Notes: generated by a model not told the origin, from the sequence alone. Positions 35,300 to 45,241 are shown, counted from the first letter of the stretch. The stretch is 64,000 bases of DNA from an uncultured Acidobacteriota bacterium (GCA_902825985.1 CADEDC010000011.1:1-64000), one strand, 5' to 3'. Numbers and translations are program-made.

Positions 35300-35639
35300 C
35301 TGCCGGGCAGCGGCCGGCGATGGGGAATGCGTGGCCGCCTGGGTCGGCAGGACCGCGGGCCGGCCCCGGCGCCGGCGCGGGCGGCGCCGGTCGTTCTGGG
35401 CATCGACCAGATGCGCGCTCGTCCTGAGCGCCGACGTCTTCGACGCCGCCCGGCTCTCACCGGCGTCCGGGCTGGCGATGGCGGAGCCGCAACGCCACAG
35501 CCTCGACGCCGGCCGGTTGGTCCGCGATCCGACGTTCGCCGCGCCGCAACCGCGGTCGGCTGATCGGGTTGCCACGGCCGGAGTCCGCGGTACGGCCCGC
35601 CCATCGCCGCCCGCGCCGCGACCGGCCGGCCCACGAGGG
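35300..35639. other. Intergenic region upstream of the kdp operon
   Basis: About 340 bp of very GC-rich DNA between the kdp operon and a hydrolase gene. The open frames crossing it translate to low-complexity Arg/Ala/Pro sequence without any domain, so I see no gene. No hairpin with a T-tract is apparent. Confidence 0.4.
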
Positions 35640-36983
35640 CTACCGCGCCGCCGGCGCCCCGCGTTCGAGCACCAGACCGACAGCCGTGCCACGCTTGAAG
35701 CCCTTCCAGTAGGTGTGTGCCGGCTGCGGCCGGCCGTCTGCGTCGGTGGCATAGACGGCATCTCGGCCATTCGGCACCACGTCGAAGTACGACAGCTTGG
35801 CCGCATCCCCCTTCAGGTAGGCGTCGAAGTGCGCGGTGACGAAATGGGCCAGGATATTGTTCATCCGCACCGAGTCCCACACGGCGTCGGCGTAGTGTGT
35901 GAACGGATAGCCGCGCATCGACTCGGAGTACCGGTAGGTTTCAGCCGGTGCGGGAATCGGGGCGGCGGCATTGTGGTTGGCGTTGATGAACGTCAGCAGG
36001 ACACGCGTCGCATTCACGGCGCCCATGAAAATCGCGCGCGTCCCCTTCTCATAGCTCGACACCTCGTCGTGACTGCCGGCGACGAACAGCGTCGGCGTCC
36101 GGATGCCGGCCAGACCGGCGGCATCCCAATAGCCGTTCTGCATGCCCCACGGACCGATGGCGACGGCCGACCTGATGCGCGGGTCGACCGCGGCCCGGTA
36201 GGCCGGGTTGTCCGCCCCGCGTTCGCGCAGCATGCGGTTGGGCGGCGCGCCGCGGAACGAGGCGGCAGCCGCGCGATAGCCACCACCGATCACATTGACG
36301 ACGCCGTAGCCGCCCATCGAATAGCCGACCAGGCCGGTGCGCGATGCATCGACCCGACCGGCCAGGAAGCTGCCGGAGCCGGCCGCGCCCAGTCTGGCGA
36401 TTTCGTCCACCACGAACAGCTGGTCGAACGGCCGGTTGTAGAGTGTGCTCGCGAATGCTTTCTGATCGTCGTAGGTGCTCTCCGGATGATCGATGGAGAC
36501 GACGACATAGCCCTTGCTGGCAAGGTTTTCGCCGAGATGGCTCATCAGGTAGCGATTGCCCGGATAGCCGTGCGAGACGACGACGAGCGGGAACGGTGCG
36601 GCGGGCGTGAGCGGCGGCGCGTCACGCACCGCACGGCCGTGCAGTGTCGCCGTCACCGCGGGGTCGCGGGTCACGGCGCGGTAGTCGGTGCCAGGCGTCT
36701 GCGACGGCCCGAGGATCGCGGGGTACCAGACCTCGAGCGTGAACCGGCGGTCGGCGCGCACGGTTGGTCCGCCCTCGGCCGTCCGGACGACGTCGGGCCG
36801 GTTGCGGTCAATCGCCTGGATGGTCCGCACGCCGATGGCATGGGTGCCGAACTCCGCCAGTTCCGGTGCCGCCGGTGCGACAACGTCGATGCGGTTGTCC
36901 TGCGCGACGCTCGGGGACAGGTCGGCCGCCACGGTCGCGAGCGTCAGCAGCAGCAGACGGATGACCGACGATCGCATTCGCAC
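35640..36983 (-). CDS. Secreted alpha/beta hydrolase (PAF-acetylhydrolase-like)
   Basis: A 447-aa exported serine hydrolase. It has a signal peptide (VIRLLLLTLATVAADLSPSVAQ), the oxyanion-hole motif VVVSHGYPGNRYLMSHLGE and the nucleophile elbow GYSMGGYG. A late Asp (AGSHDEVSS) and the final His in FINANHNAAA complete a plausible catalytic triad. The overall pattern resembles platelet-activating-factor acetylhydrolase/dienelactone-hydrolase-like esterases; the substrate is unknown. The GTG at 36983 has AGGAGAG at good spacing; an ATG 6 nt later is the alternative. It is followed upstream on the same strand by the sugar dehydrogenase gene. Confidence 0.82.
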   Translation of the reverse strand: MRMRSSVIRLLLLTLATVAADLSPSVAQDNRIDVVAPAAPELAEFGTHAIGVRTIQAIDRNRPDVVRTAEGGPTVRADRRFTLEVWYPAILGPSQTPGTDYRAVTRDPAVTATLHGRAVRDAPPLTPAAPFPLVVVSHGYPGNRYLMSHLGENLASKGYVVVSIDHPESTYDDQKAFASTLYNRPFDQLFVVDEIARLGAAGSGSFLAGRVDASRTGLVGYSMGGYGVVNVIGGGYRAAAASFRGAPPNRMLRERGADNPAYRAAVDPRIRSAVAIGPWGMQNGYWDAAGLAGIRTPTLFVAGSHDEVSSYEKGTRAIFMGAVNATRVLLTFINANHNAAAPIPAPAETYRYSESMRGYPFTHYADAVWDSVRMNNILAHFVTAHFDAYLKGDAAKLSYFDVVPNGRDAVYATDADGRPQPAHTYWKGFKRGTAVGLVLERGAPAAR

Positions 36984-37085
36984 GCAACTCTCCTGTCCTG
37001 CGTCCCTGAGGTCGATATACCGCGCGGCCTGGGTCGCGTACGTCCGGATGCTGGCGCGTCGCCCGGGCGCGCGACGCGCTGACGC

Positions 37086-38531
37086 TCACGGCACCAGCAC
37101 CCGAATCGTCCCGTCGCCCTTGTTCAGCAGAAAGACCTGCTCCTGCGGGCCGACACCGAACTTGATGTCGGCTCGCGGCGCCGCGACCGCCCCCTGAGCC
37201 TTGTTCTTCTCGTGAATCAGCTGCAGCAGCGTCTTCCGCGAGCCGTCGTGATTGAACAGCACGCGGCGAATCGCGCTCTGGCCGCCGCCGGCCGGCAGCC
37301 TGTCGGCGTCGACGTAGAACAGTTCGCCGCTCGGCATGTCGCCGAAGAGCAGCAGATGCGCGAGCTGCGGGATGGCGGTGCCGCGATAGACGTGCACGCC
37401 GGTGACGGCCGAGCGGGTGAACAAGGGATCGCGATGGTCGAACTCGACGACCGGCCAGGTCATCCCGGCTTCGCTGCGGGGATTCGCCATGTCGATGGAG
37501 CGGTTGGCATGGCGGAAGCTCGCTTCCCATCTGTTCCAGCCGAGATTGGCGCCGCGCGTCACCGGACTCACCTCTTCGACGATGTTCTGACCGATGTCAG
37601 CGACGTACATGGTGCCGGTCTTCGCGTCCCAGGTGAATCGCTGCGGATTCCGCAGGCCGTAGGCGTAGATCTCGCCGAGCGTGTCGGCCCGGCCGTCGCC
37701 GGCAAACGGGTTCGCGGCGGGAATGCCGTAGCGCCCGTTGCCGCTGTTCCGGCCCAGCGGATCGATCCGCAGGATCTTGCCGAACGCCGACGCGAGGTTT
37801 TGTGCGTGATTGTAGGGATCGCCACCGCTGCCGCCGTCCGCGACGCCGACATACAGCAGTCCGGACTCGGGCGTCCCGGCACCGGTCAGCGGGTTGAACG
37901 CGATGTGCCCGGCGTTGTGATTGGGGAACGGCTGCGCCAGGCGCAACAGCTCGCGGGGCGCCGCGCCGTCGTAGCGTGCCGCTGCCGCATCCCTCGCCGC
38001 CCACTCGAGCAGCACGGTGTCGTGCGTGTGCCCGTCGCCACTCGGCAGGAAGTCGGCCGTCGCGGTCATCGCGCTGGTGTCGGTGTAGGTGTAGAACCGG
38101 CCGTAGCCGGGCGTGCCGGGCTGCCCGAACTGCGGATGGAAGGCGAAGCTCTGGAAGCCGCGTTCGCGCCCCCTCGCCTCGACCGCAACGTCCCACGGTG
38201 CCGCGTTGAGGTCGACGTACGGGGTCACGGTCCTGCCGTCGTAGCTGACGCTGTAGATCATCCCCTGCATCGTGTTGACGAACAACCGTCGCGTCCCGGG
38301 TTCGTCGATCAGCAGCATCAACCGTGGCGCCTCGCTCCCGGCGTTCGGAATGGTGGCGAACTCGGCGATGTTGACGGCGACGATGTCGCGGGTCGACTCG
38401 ATGGGGGTGGGAAACGGGTCGGCCGCCGGCGCCTGCCCGGCCGCCGGCTGCGCGCCAGCGCTCACCAGACCTGGCGGAGTCCCGAGTGCCAGGCCGGCGA
38501 TGATCAGAGCACGGGTGACGCGTGGACGCAT
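37086..38531 (-). CDS. PQQ-type soluble sugar dehydrogenase (GSDH fold)
   Basis: A 481-aa exported six-bladed beta-propeller of the glucose/sorbosone dehydrogenase family, which oxidises sugars with PQQ in the periplasm. Family motifs seen are ERGFQSFAFHPQFGQPG, FPNHNAGHIAFNPLTG, LLYVGVADGGSGGDP, LRIDPLGRN, IYAYGLRNPQRFTWD and VADIGQNIVEEV. The signal peptide is in residues 1-27. The catalytic-type His in NHNAGH and the Arg of GLRNPQRF are kept. Whether it still binds PQQ cannot be decided; no pqq biosynthesis genes are in the window. A TAGACT box about 40 nt upstream is a possible -10. Confidence 0.87.
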   Translation of the reverse strand: MRPRVTRALIIAGLALGTPPGLVSAGAQPAAGQAPAADPFPTPIESTRDIVAVNIAEFATIPNAGSEAPRLMLLIDEPGTRRLFVNTMQGMIYSVSYDGRTVTPYVDLNAAPWDVAVEARGRERGFQSFAFHPQFGQPGTPGYGRFYTYTDTSAMTATADFLPSGDGHTHDTVLLEWAARDAAAARYDGAAPRELLRLAQPFPNHNAGHIAFNPLTGAGTPESGLLYVGVADGGSGGDPYNHAQNLASAFGKILRIDPLGRNSGNGRYGIPAANPFAGDGRADTLGEIYAYGLRNPQRFTWDAKTGTMYVADIGQNIVEEVSPVTRGANLGWNRWEASFRHANRSIDMANPRSEAGMTWPVVEFDHRDPLFTRSAVTGVHVYRGTAIPQLAHLLLFGDMPSGELFYVDADRLPAGGGQSAIRRVLFNHDGSRKTLLQLIHEKNKAQGAVAAPRADIKFGVGPQEQVFLLNKGDGTIRVLVP

Positions 38532-38601
38532 GCTGGAGCCCCCCCTCGGAATGACGGACTCCCCAGTCTACCGAACCGCCGGGCCGCGCGGCCACCCGAC
38601 G

Positions 38602-38904
38602 CTAGATGATCCAGATGCTGGGTTGCGTCTCCATCAACGGGATGTCGGCCGACTCGACCGACGGGCTGTTCCGCACCTGTTCGCGGGTCAGCGCGATGTC
38701 GATGCGCTGCTCCGCGGGATCGACGCCACGGACGACGGCCGGCGAGACCAGCACCGACCTGCCGCCCACCCAGTTGCTGGTGTCGACGACCAGGTAACGG
38801 ATCCGCCAGTCCTTCTCATCGAACAGCAGGTCGTCGACGTGGCCGATCGGACCATCGGCGGCGTGCAGATGAAAGCCGGTGACCTTCACGGATCGATGCA
38901 GCAT
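38602..38904 (-). CDS. PRC-barrel domain protein
   Basis: A 100-aa soluble protein made of one PRC-barrel (photosynthetic reaction centre H-subunit-like) domain: VTGFHLHAADGPIGHVDDLLFDE, IRYLVVDTSNWVGGRSVLVS and SPAVVRGVDPAEQRIDIAL. The function of free-standing PRC-barrel proteins is generally unknown; stress or RNA-related roles have been suggested for some. The ATG at 38904 has no Shine-Dalgarno sequence, but TAGACT lies 6 nt upstream, so the mRNA is probably leaderless. Confidence 0.88.
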   Translation of the reverse strand: MLHRSVKVTGFHLHAADGPIGHVDDLLFDEKDWRIRYLVVDTSNWVGGRSVLVSPAVVRGVDPAEQRIDIALTREQVRNSPSVESADIPLMETQPSIWII

Positions 38905-38910
38905 TCCGCG

Positions 38911-38916
38911 AGTCTA
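38911..38916 (-). promoter_or_regulatory. -10 box TAGACT, probable leaderless start
   Basis: TAGACT on the minus strand ends 6 nt before the PRC-barrel ATG. No ribosome-binding site is present. This is the clearest of the five such boxes, as the surrounding DNA is otherwise GC-rich. Confidence 0.45.
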
Positions 38917-39089
38917 CACCCGCCGGTGCGAAGGACAAGCTGAGGCGCGCGAGCGCGCCATCGGCTGAGGTCGCGGAGGCTGTCGACGCGGGGGCCGGTC
39001 GTCCTGTTGACGTCGGCGGGACCGCGCGACCCCGAACGCCGGCAGGAGGAGTCGCGGACGCGCGGCCGGGGGTGGGAACGCCGACGGCC

Positions 39090-40241
39090 TCACGACGGCC
39101 GACGGCCGCCGCTGCGCGGCAGGGTGACGGCGAAGGTGGTGCCGGCCTCGTTCGACTGCACGGCGATGTCACCGTCGTGGGCGCGGACGATCTGCTGAAC
39201 GATATAGAGTCCGAGACCGAGGCCGCGGGCGCGGCCGGCTTCCCGCTCGGCGCCGCGGAAGGGGTCGAACAGGTGCGCCAGCAGATCGGCCTCGATCCGG
39301 CCGCGGTTGTGGACGGTCAGCGTCACCTGCCCGGATGCTTCGCCGTCGACGCTGGCGGTGACGTCGCCAGCCGGGTCGCCGTGCTGGAGGGCGTTGCCGA
39401 TCAGATTGGACACGGCCTGCGTCAGCCGGGCGGCATCCCATACGCCCGATGCGTCGCCACTGGCCTGCAGCCGCAATCGGCCCGGCGCCATGGCGCCATA
39501 TTCGTCGATGACCCCGTGCAGGAGGAGGTCGAGGCGGGTGGGCTGGCGGTTCAGCGGGATGCCACCGGCGAGTCGGGCGCGGGCCAGGTCCAGGATGTCT
39601 TCGATGAGTTGGCTCATGCGACGCGCGCTGGACGTCATGCGCGCGGCGGTTCGCTTCACCGCGTCGGAGTCGGCCTGGCGTTCGAGCAGCTGGGCGCCGG
39701 CCAGCAGGACGTTCAGCGGCTGCCGGAGGTCGTGGCCGAGGACCGCCGTGAACATCTCGTTCAGTCGCAGCGTTTCCGTGCGCTCGCGCAACTGGCGCGC
39801 CAGCTGCTGCTTCTGGCGATAGAGCTGGAAGAACACGTCGGCCTTGTTCTTCAGGATGTGCGGGTCGATCGGCTTGTAGAGGAAGTCCACCGCGCCGCTG
39901 TCGTAGCCCTTGAAGAGGCGCCTCTGATCGTGCGATCCGGCGGTCACGAAGATGATGGGCACGTGGCGGGTCCGCTCACTGCCCCGCATCAGCTCGGCGA
40001 GCTCGAAGCCGTCCATCTCCGGCATCTGGACGTCGAGCAGCGCGAGCGCCACGTCGCGGGCGAGGAGAAGGTCGAGCGCCTCGGCCCCTGAGGTGGCGTG
40101 CACCACGTCCACACCCTCGCTGCGCAGCAGGCTCGACAGGGCCAGGACGTTCTCCTCCCGATCGTCGACGATCAGGCAGGTGACGCGCGCCGGCGGGCTG
40201 TCGTTCGCCGCGTCGGACCGGTCGGATTCGCGTACCAGCAT
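39090..40241 (-). CDS. Receiver-histidine kinase fusion
   Basis: A 383-aa soluble signalling protein. The N-terminal receiver domain (about 20-140) has its phosphoacceptor Asp in LALLDVQMPEMDGFELA and its Lys in DFLYKPID. A helical linker leads to HisKA with His in VLGHDLRQPLNVL and to HATPase (NLIGNALQHGDP, GLGLGLYIVQQIV). No membrane segment. It may receive phosphate from the triple-receiver hybrid kinase of the same operon. The ATG at 40241 overlaps the cheB stop (TGATG); a GTG 3 nt earlier is possible. It is the last gene of the cheR-cheB cluster. Confidence 0.9.
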   Translation of the reverse strand: MLVRESDRSDAANDSPPARVTCLIVDDREENVLALSSLLRSEGVDVVHATSGAEALDLLLARDVALALLDVQMPEMDGFELAELMRGSERTRHVPIIFVTAGSHDQRRLFKGYDSGAVDFLYKPIDPHILKNKADVFFQLYRQKQQLARQLRERTETLRLNEMFTAVLGHDLRQPLNVLLAGAQLLERQADSDAVKRTAARMTSSARRMSQLIEDILDLARARLAGGIPLNRQPTRLDLLLHGVIDEYGAMAPGRLRLQASGDASGVWDAARLTQAVSNLIGNALQHGDPAGDVTASVDGEASGQVTLTVHNRGRIEADLLAHLFDPFRGAEREAGRARGLGLGLYIVQQIVRAHDGDIAVQSNEAGTTFAVTLPRSGGRRPS

Positions 40242-40819
40242 CACAGCCCCCGCAGGACGTCGGCAATCTGCTTGAGCGTCATCACCCGATCCACCGCGCT
40301 TCGACGTACCGCCGCGTCGGTCATCGCCGATGCATACGCTTCGGCTGAGTCCTGCACCACGGTCAGTCCTCCCGCGGCCTGCACGGCCGCGAGACCGGCG
40401 GCCCCGTCGTGACTGGCGCCCGTGAGAATGATACCGAGAAGACCGGCTCCGTACACATCAGCCGCAGACTCGAACAGCACGTCGATCGACGGCCGGGAGA
40501 AGTTTACCGCCTCGTCGGCCGCCAGCGACAGTACCGGACCGTCGTCGATCAGCATGTGGTAGTCCGGCGGCGCGAAGTAGACGACACCCGGCTCGACCGG
40601 CGACTTGTCCTCGGCCTCGCGCACCGGGCGCCGGCACTTGCGGCCGAAGATCTCGACCAACAGGCTCGGTTTCGCCGGCGTCAGGTGCAGCACGACGAAG
40701 ACCGGAGGCCGCAGGGTCCCGGGCAGCGACGGAAACAGGACGGACAGCGCTTCGATGCCACCGGCCGAGGTACCGATCGCCACCGCATCCACGATCCGGT
40801 CGGGCCACGGCCATGGCAT
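40241..40819 (-). CDS. CheB-type methylesterase domain protein
   Basis: A 192-aa protein that is only the CheB catalytic domain; it lacks the N-terminal receiver of classical CheB. The Ser-His-Asp triad is intact: Ser18 in GTSAGGIEAL, His45 in VVLHLTPAK and Asp138 in TGASHDGAAG. It removes methyl groups from, or deamidates, chemoreceptor-like proteins, but no chemoreceptor gene is nearby. It overlaps cheR and the receiver-kinase gene by TGATG junctions. The target may be the coiled-coil region of the partner hybrid kinase. Confidence 0.92.
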   Translation of the reverse strand: MPWPWPDRIVDAVAIGTSAGGIEALSVLFPSLPGTLRPPVFVVLHLTPAKPSLLVEIFGRKCRRPVREAEDKSPVEPGVVYFAPPDYHMLIDDGPVLSLAADEAVNFSRPSIDVLFESAADVYGAGLLGIILTGASHDGAAGLAAVQAAGGLTVVQDSAEAYASAMTDAAVRRSAVDRVMTLKQIADVLRGL

Positions 40820-41646
40820 CACGCGACGTCCTGTTTCTGGAACAGCCGCTCGCCCGGCGCCACTTCGCGGAAGGCTCGACCGTGTGACGAGAAGCGGAGC
40901 GACTCCTTCGCGCCGATGCCGAGAAAGCCCTTCCGGCACAGCGACTCGCTGAACAGGCCGACCGCGCGATCCTGGAGCAACCGGTTGAAGTAGATGAGCA
41001 CGTTGCGGCACGACACGAACTGCACTTCGGCGAAGACGTTGTCCGTGGCGAGGCTGTGATCGGAGAACACGATCTGCCGGCGCAGCGACTTGTCGAATAC
41101 GGCGAGTCCATACGCGGCGCGGTAGTACTCCGACAGCGAGGCGCGGGCACCGGACCGCCGATGATTCTCGGTGAAGCTCGGCAGACGATCGACCGGATAG
41201 ACGCCGGCCTCGGCCTTCTGCAGGCTGTCGGGGTTGATGTCCGTGGCGTAGATGAGCGTCCGCTCCAGCAACCGTTCCTCGCGCAGGAGAATCGCCAGCG
41301 AATACACCTCCTCGCCGGTGCTGCAGCCGGCAACCCAGACCTTGAGCGACGGATAGGTGCGCAGCAGCGGCACCACCGTCCTCCGGATGGTGAGGAAGTA
41401 CGAGGGATCCCGGAACAGGTCGCTGACCGGCACCGTGAGGATGTTCAGGAGCTGCGAGAACAGCGCCGGCTCGCGCAGGAGACGCTCCTGCAGCTGCGAC
41501 AGCGTCGGGCAGCCCAGACGGCTCAGGGCGGCCCGGGCGCGGCGTTTGATGGAGGCCGTCGCGTACTCGCGAAAGTCGTAGTGGTAGCGGTGATAGATCG
41601 CATCAATCAGCAGCTGCAGCTCGATGTCGAACGTCCGGTCGCTCAC
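40819..41646 (-). CDS. CheR-type methyltransferase
   Basis: A 275-aa SAM-dependent glutamate methyltransferase. The N-terminal CheR helical domain (about 5-75, DFREYATASIKRRARAALSR) precedes the catalytic domain, with SAM motif VWVAGCSTGEEVYSLAI, the acidic strand IYATDINPDSLQKA and VQFVSCRNVLIYF. The GTG at 41646 is 5 nt after the hybrid kinase stop; no strong ribosome-binding site is visible, suggesting coupling. With CheB it forms a reversible methylation pair in an operon with no chemoreceptor or flagellar gene. Confidence 0.92.
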   Translation of the reverse strand: MSDRTFDIELQLLIDAIYHRYHYDFREYATASIKRRARAALSRLGCPTLSQLQERLLREPALFSQLLNILTVPVSDLFRDPSYFLTIRRTVVPLLRTYPSLKVWVAGCSTGEEVYSLAILLREERLLERTLIYATDINPDSLQKAEAGVYPVDRLPSFTENHRRSGARASLSEYYRAAYGLAVFDKSLRRQIVFSDHSLATDNVFAEVQFVSCRNVLIYFNRLLQDRAVGLFSESLCRKGFLGIGAKESLRFSSHGRAFREVAPGERLFQKQDVA

Positions 41647-41651
41647 GATGA

Positions 41652-44600
41652 CTACTTCGGCAGCCACACGCGGACCAGCGACAGCAGCTTCTCGACATCG
41701 AGCGGTTTGGCGATGTAGTCGTTGGCTCCGGCCGCCAGACAGCGCTCCTGATCGTCCTTCATCGCCTTGGCGGTGAGGGCGATGATCGGCAGGCGCTTCC
41801 ATGCGGGCCGCGTCCGAATCTCACGAATCGCCGTCAAGCCGTCCATTTCGGGCATCATGATGTCCATCAGCACCAGATCGATGGGCGTGCCCGCCTGCTC
41901 GGCTTTCGTGAGTTCGTCCAGGCCTTCCCTGCCATTCCTGGCAATCTCCACCCGGGCTCCTTTCGGCTCCAGCACGCTCGACAGCGCGAAGATGTTGCGG
42001 GCATCGTCCTCGACCACCAGGATGCGCCGGCCTTCGAAGGTCGATTCGCGATCGCGCGCCAGGCGCAGCATGCGCTGCCGCTCGGCCGGCAGCGACGATT
42101 CGACCTGATGCAAGAAGAGTGTCACCTCGTCCAGCAGCCGCTCCGGCGAACGCGCATCCTTGATGATGATCGACCTGGAGAACCGCTGGATTCGCTGCTC
42201 TTCGTCACGCGTCAGCGAGCGCGCCGTGTAGACGATGACCGGCGGGAACGACCCGCCGTCCTGCTGGGCCATGTCCTCGAGCAGTTCGTAGCCGCTCATG
42301 TCGGGGAGGTTGAGGTCCATGACGACGCAATCGAACGTCAGACTCCGCAGCTGTGCGAGGGCGCCGCCGGCGTCCCCGACCGTCAGGATTTCCACGTCGT
42401 CGCTGGCCAGCAGCTGGCGGATGCCGTCGCGCTGCCGTGCGTCGTCTTCGACGACCAGGACCCGGCGGACCCGCTGGGAGAACTTGGCTTCGAGGTTGCG
42501 GAACGCCTGGATGAGCTCGCTGCGTTGCACCGGCTTCACCGCATAGCCGATCGCGCCGCGCTCGAGCGCCTCGTGCGCGAAGTCGTCCACCGACGCCATG
42601 TGGACCGGGATGTGGCGGGTGTCCGGATTGCGCTTCAGCTGATCGAGCACGCCGAGGCCCGAATGGTCGGGGAGGTTCACATCCAGCACGATGGCGCTGG
42701 GCCGGAAGCGAATGGCCGCCCCGAGCCCCTCGTTGGCCGAGTGGGCGACGATGCACTGGAATCCAAGCTCGTGTGCGAGGTCCCGCAGGATGGCGGCAAA
42801 GTGTGGATCGTCCTCGACCACCAGGATGAGCCTGGCGTCGGCGGCGAGATGCGCGCGATCGTCATCGGGGATTGCGACCGGTTCCGCCGGTCGCGGCCGC
42901 GGCGCCGGTGCGGCGATCGGCGGGCGGCTCCCCTGAAGCGGAGCCGATGGCGCCAGCCGCTGCGGTTCGAGCCCGGAGTAGGCGACGGGGATGGTCAGCG
43001 TGAACGTGCTCCCCTCGCCAGCCACGCTGGTGACCTCGAGGTCGCCGCCGAGCAGGCGCGCGAGATCGCGCGAGATGGCAAGCCCGAGTCCGGTGCCGCC
43101 GTACTTGCGGTGCGTACTGCCATCCGCCTGACGGAATGCTTCGAAGATCAGGCCCTGTTGATGGGGCGGGATGCCAATGCCGGTGTCGCGGACGGCAAAC
43201 GCGATCCGGCCATCGGCGGTGGCCGCGACATGCAGGGAGACGCGGCCGCGGTCCGTGAACTTGACGGCGTTGGCGAGCAGGTTCTTCAGAATCTGACCCA
43301 ACCGGCGCGGATCGGTCTGCAGCTGCTCGGGTATCGCCGGCGCAATGCTGACCTGCAGGTCGAGCCCTTTCTCGCGCGCGATGGCGGCGAACGGACTCGC
43401 CTGCTCCTCGACCAGCCGGCCAATCGCCACCGCCTCGGCGGTAATATCGACCCGGCCGGCCTCGATACGCGACAGGTCGAGGATGTCGTTGATGAGTGCC
43501 AGCAGGTCGTGGCCGGCCGAAGCAATGGTCCGGGCAAAACGCACCTGCTCGTCGGTGAGATTGCCCTCCCGGTTGTCGGACAACAGCTTGGCGAGGATCA
43601 GCGACGAGTTGAGGGGCGTCCGGAGTTCATGGCTCATGTTGGCGAGGAACTCGCTCTTGTATTGATTCGCCCGCTCGAGCTCGGCCGCCTTCGCCGCCAG
43701 GGTCAACTCGGAGTTCGCGAGATGGTCCTTCTGGATCTCGAGGAGCTGCGTCTGCTCCTCGAGGTTCGCGTTGATCTGCTCGAGTTCCACCTGTTGCGAT
43801 TCCAGCCGCGCCTGCGACTCCCGCAGCGCCTTCGCCTGCTCCTCCAGCTCTTCGTTGGTGACGCGCAGCTCCTCCTGCTGTGTCTGCAGTTCCTCGGCCT
43901 GCATCTGTGTCCGGGCCAGCAGGTCTTCGAGCTGGCTGCGGTCACGCGACGTCCGGAAGGCGATGCCGAGCGATTCGGCGACTCTCGCCACGAGGTCGAG
44001 ATCGACCGGCGTGACGCGGCGGAGGAAGCCCAGCTCGACGACGCTCTGTGTGACCCCTTCGACCACCGCTGGAACGATCACCAACTCTCGCGGCTTGGTC
44101 GCACCGACACTGGACGACACCTGGAAGTAATCGTCCGGGACGTCGGTCACGTGCAACGTGCGATTGTCACGGGCGCTCTGCACCGCCAGTCCGCCGCCCG
44201 GCGCCCGGCCGCCGGCCGCCGGGTCGGCGAGGGCATAGCTCGCCACCTGCCGAAAGCCGCCGTCCTCGACAACGCTCACTGTGCCGACCCGCACCTGCAG
44301 TGACTCGGCGAAGAACGCAAGGATCTCCGCGCCCAGCCTTTCGAGGCGGTGCTCGCCCTGGATCCTGGCGCGAAACGTGGCGAGACCGGCGCGCAGCCAT
44401 GACTCCTGCCGCCGCATCCGGTAGTCGCGAGACGTGACGACCGCCACCGCCACGATCAGACTGAGGACGATCAGCGAGCCCAACCAGGTGATGCGGCTCG
44501 AGGCCGACACCGCTTCGTCGAACAGCGCCTGCCGCCGCGTCAGTTCGTCGCGCTGGGCGGTCTGCACGGTCGCCAGCAGCGCCCGTATGCGGTCCATCGT

Positions 44601-45086
44601 GATCTTGCCGCGATCGGTTCGCACGAGGGCGATGGCCTCGTCGACGGCGCCGGACCGGTAGACGGCAACTGTGTCGCCGAGTTCCATCATCTTGTCGGCG
44701 GCGAGCTGCTCCAGTTCGAAGATCGGTCCACCGGGCGTCCCGGCATCGGCGGCGCTCGTACGGAGTGTCGCCAGTGCAATCGGCAGCTGCGCCGCAGCCA
44801 GCGTGAACGGCTCCAGGTAGCGCTCTTCGCCGGTCAGCAGGAAGCCCCGCTGGCCGGTTTCGGCGCGCGTCAGCACCGCATCCAGCGCCGCGAGCCGTTC
44901 GATTGTCTCGAGTGAATCGGCAACCGCGGTGACCGCCCGTTCGCGCGTCTGGAGGGATTGGTAGGTGACCCACGCGATGGCGATCACGGCAATGGCTTTG
45001 ATGGTGAACCCGGCAAAGGCCCACGGCGGCAGCGGCAACGGCCCGCGGGCCAGGCGCGCTTCGGGTGCTGCAGGAGGAGTGGTCAT
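41652..45086 (-). CDS. Hybrid histidine kinase CHASE3-GAF-HK-REC-REC-REC
   Basis: A 1144-aa inner-membrane kinase. Transmembrane helix 1 is at about 22-42, a periplasmic CHASE3 bundle at about 45-190 (AETGQRGFLLTGEERYLEPF), and transmembrane helix 2 at about 198-218. GAF follows (about 235-395), then a Glu/Gln-rich coiled coil (about 395-475, QMQAEELQTQQEELRVTNEE). HisKA has its His in NMSHELRTPLNSS, and HATPase has DTGIGI and GGTGLGLAISR. Three receivers end the protein, with acceptors in AIVLDVNLPDHSG, CVVMDLNLPDMSG and LVLMDIMMPEMDG. The coiled coil next to CheR/CheB may be a methylation target. The ATG at 45086 has GGAGG 5 nt upstream. Confidence 0.93.
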   Translation of the reverse strand: MTTPPAAPEARLARGPLPLPPWAFAGFTIKAIAVIAIAWVTYQSLQTRERAVTAVADSLETIERLAALDAVLTRAETGQRGFLLTGEERYLEPFTLAAAQLPIALATLRTSAADAGTPGGPIFELEQLAADKMMELGDTVAVYRSGAVDEAIALVRTDRGKITMDRIRALLATVQTAQRDELTRRQALFDEAVSASSRITWLGSLIVLSLIVAVAVVTSRDYRMRRQESWLRAGLATFRARIQGEHRLERLGAEILAFFAESLQVRVGTVSVVEDGGFRQVASYALADPAAGGRAPGGGLAVQSARDNRTLHVTDVPDDYFQVSSSVGATKPRELVIVPAVVEGVTQSVVELGFLRRVTPVDLDLVARVAESLGIAFRTSRDRSQLEDLLARTQMQAEELQTQQEELRVTNEELEEQAKALRESQARLESQQVELEQINANLEEQTQLLEIQKDHLANSELTLAAKAAELERANQYKSEFLANMSHELRTPLNSSLILAKLLSDNREGNLTDEQVRFARTIASAGHDLLALINDILDLSRIEAGRVDITAEAVAIGRLVEEQASPFAAIAREKGLDLQVSIAPAIPEQLQTDPRRLGQILKNLLANAVKFTDRGRVSLHVAATADGRIAFAVRDTGIGIPPHQQGLIFEAFRQADGSTHRKYGGTGLGLAISRDLARLLGGDLEVTSVAGEGSTFTLTIPVAYSGLEPQRLAPSAPLQGSRPPIAAPAPRPRPAEPVAIPDDDRAHLAADARLILVVEDDPHFAAILRDLAHELGFQCIVAHSANEGLGAAIRFRPSAIVLDVNLPDHSGLGVLDQLKRNPDTRHIPVHMASVDDFAHEALERGAIGYAVKPVQRSELIQAFRNLEAKFSQRVRRVLVVEDDARQRDGIRQLLASDDVEILTVGDAGGALAQLRSLTFDCVVMDLNLPDMSGYELLEDMAQQDGGSFPPVIVYTARSLTRDEEQRIQRFSRSIIIKDARSPERLLDEVTLFLHQVESSLPAERQRMLRLARDRESTFEGRRILVVEDDARNIFALSSVLEPKGARVEIARNGREGLDELTKAEQAGTPIDLVLMDIMMPEMDGLTAIREIRTRPAWKRLPIIALTAKAMKDDQERCLAAGANDYIAKPLDVEKLLSLVRVWLPK

Positions 45087-45241
45087 ACGCGCCTCCAATG
45101 TACCGCAGCGATGGCGCGACCGAGGCGCCGGGGAACCAGGCGGCGATCACCGGCTCAGCCGGCACGGAACAGCCCGACCGCCGCCGCCGCGACGTGCCGC
45201 TCGTGCCGGCCGGACGACGTGGAGCCGCTTTTGCTGTCGGC

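Noticed and set aside
35286-37082. 598-codon plus-strand frame over the hydrolase and the kdp upstream region
   Set aside because: Shadow of the alpha/beta hydrolase; the part in the intergenic region is low complexity.
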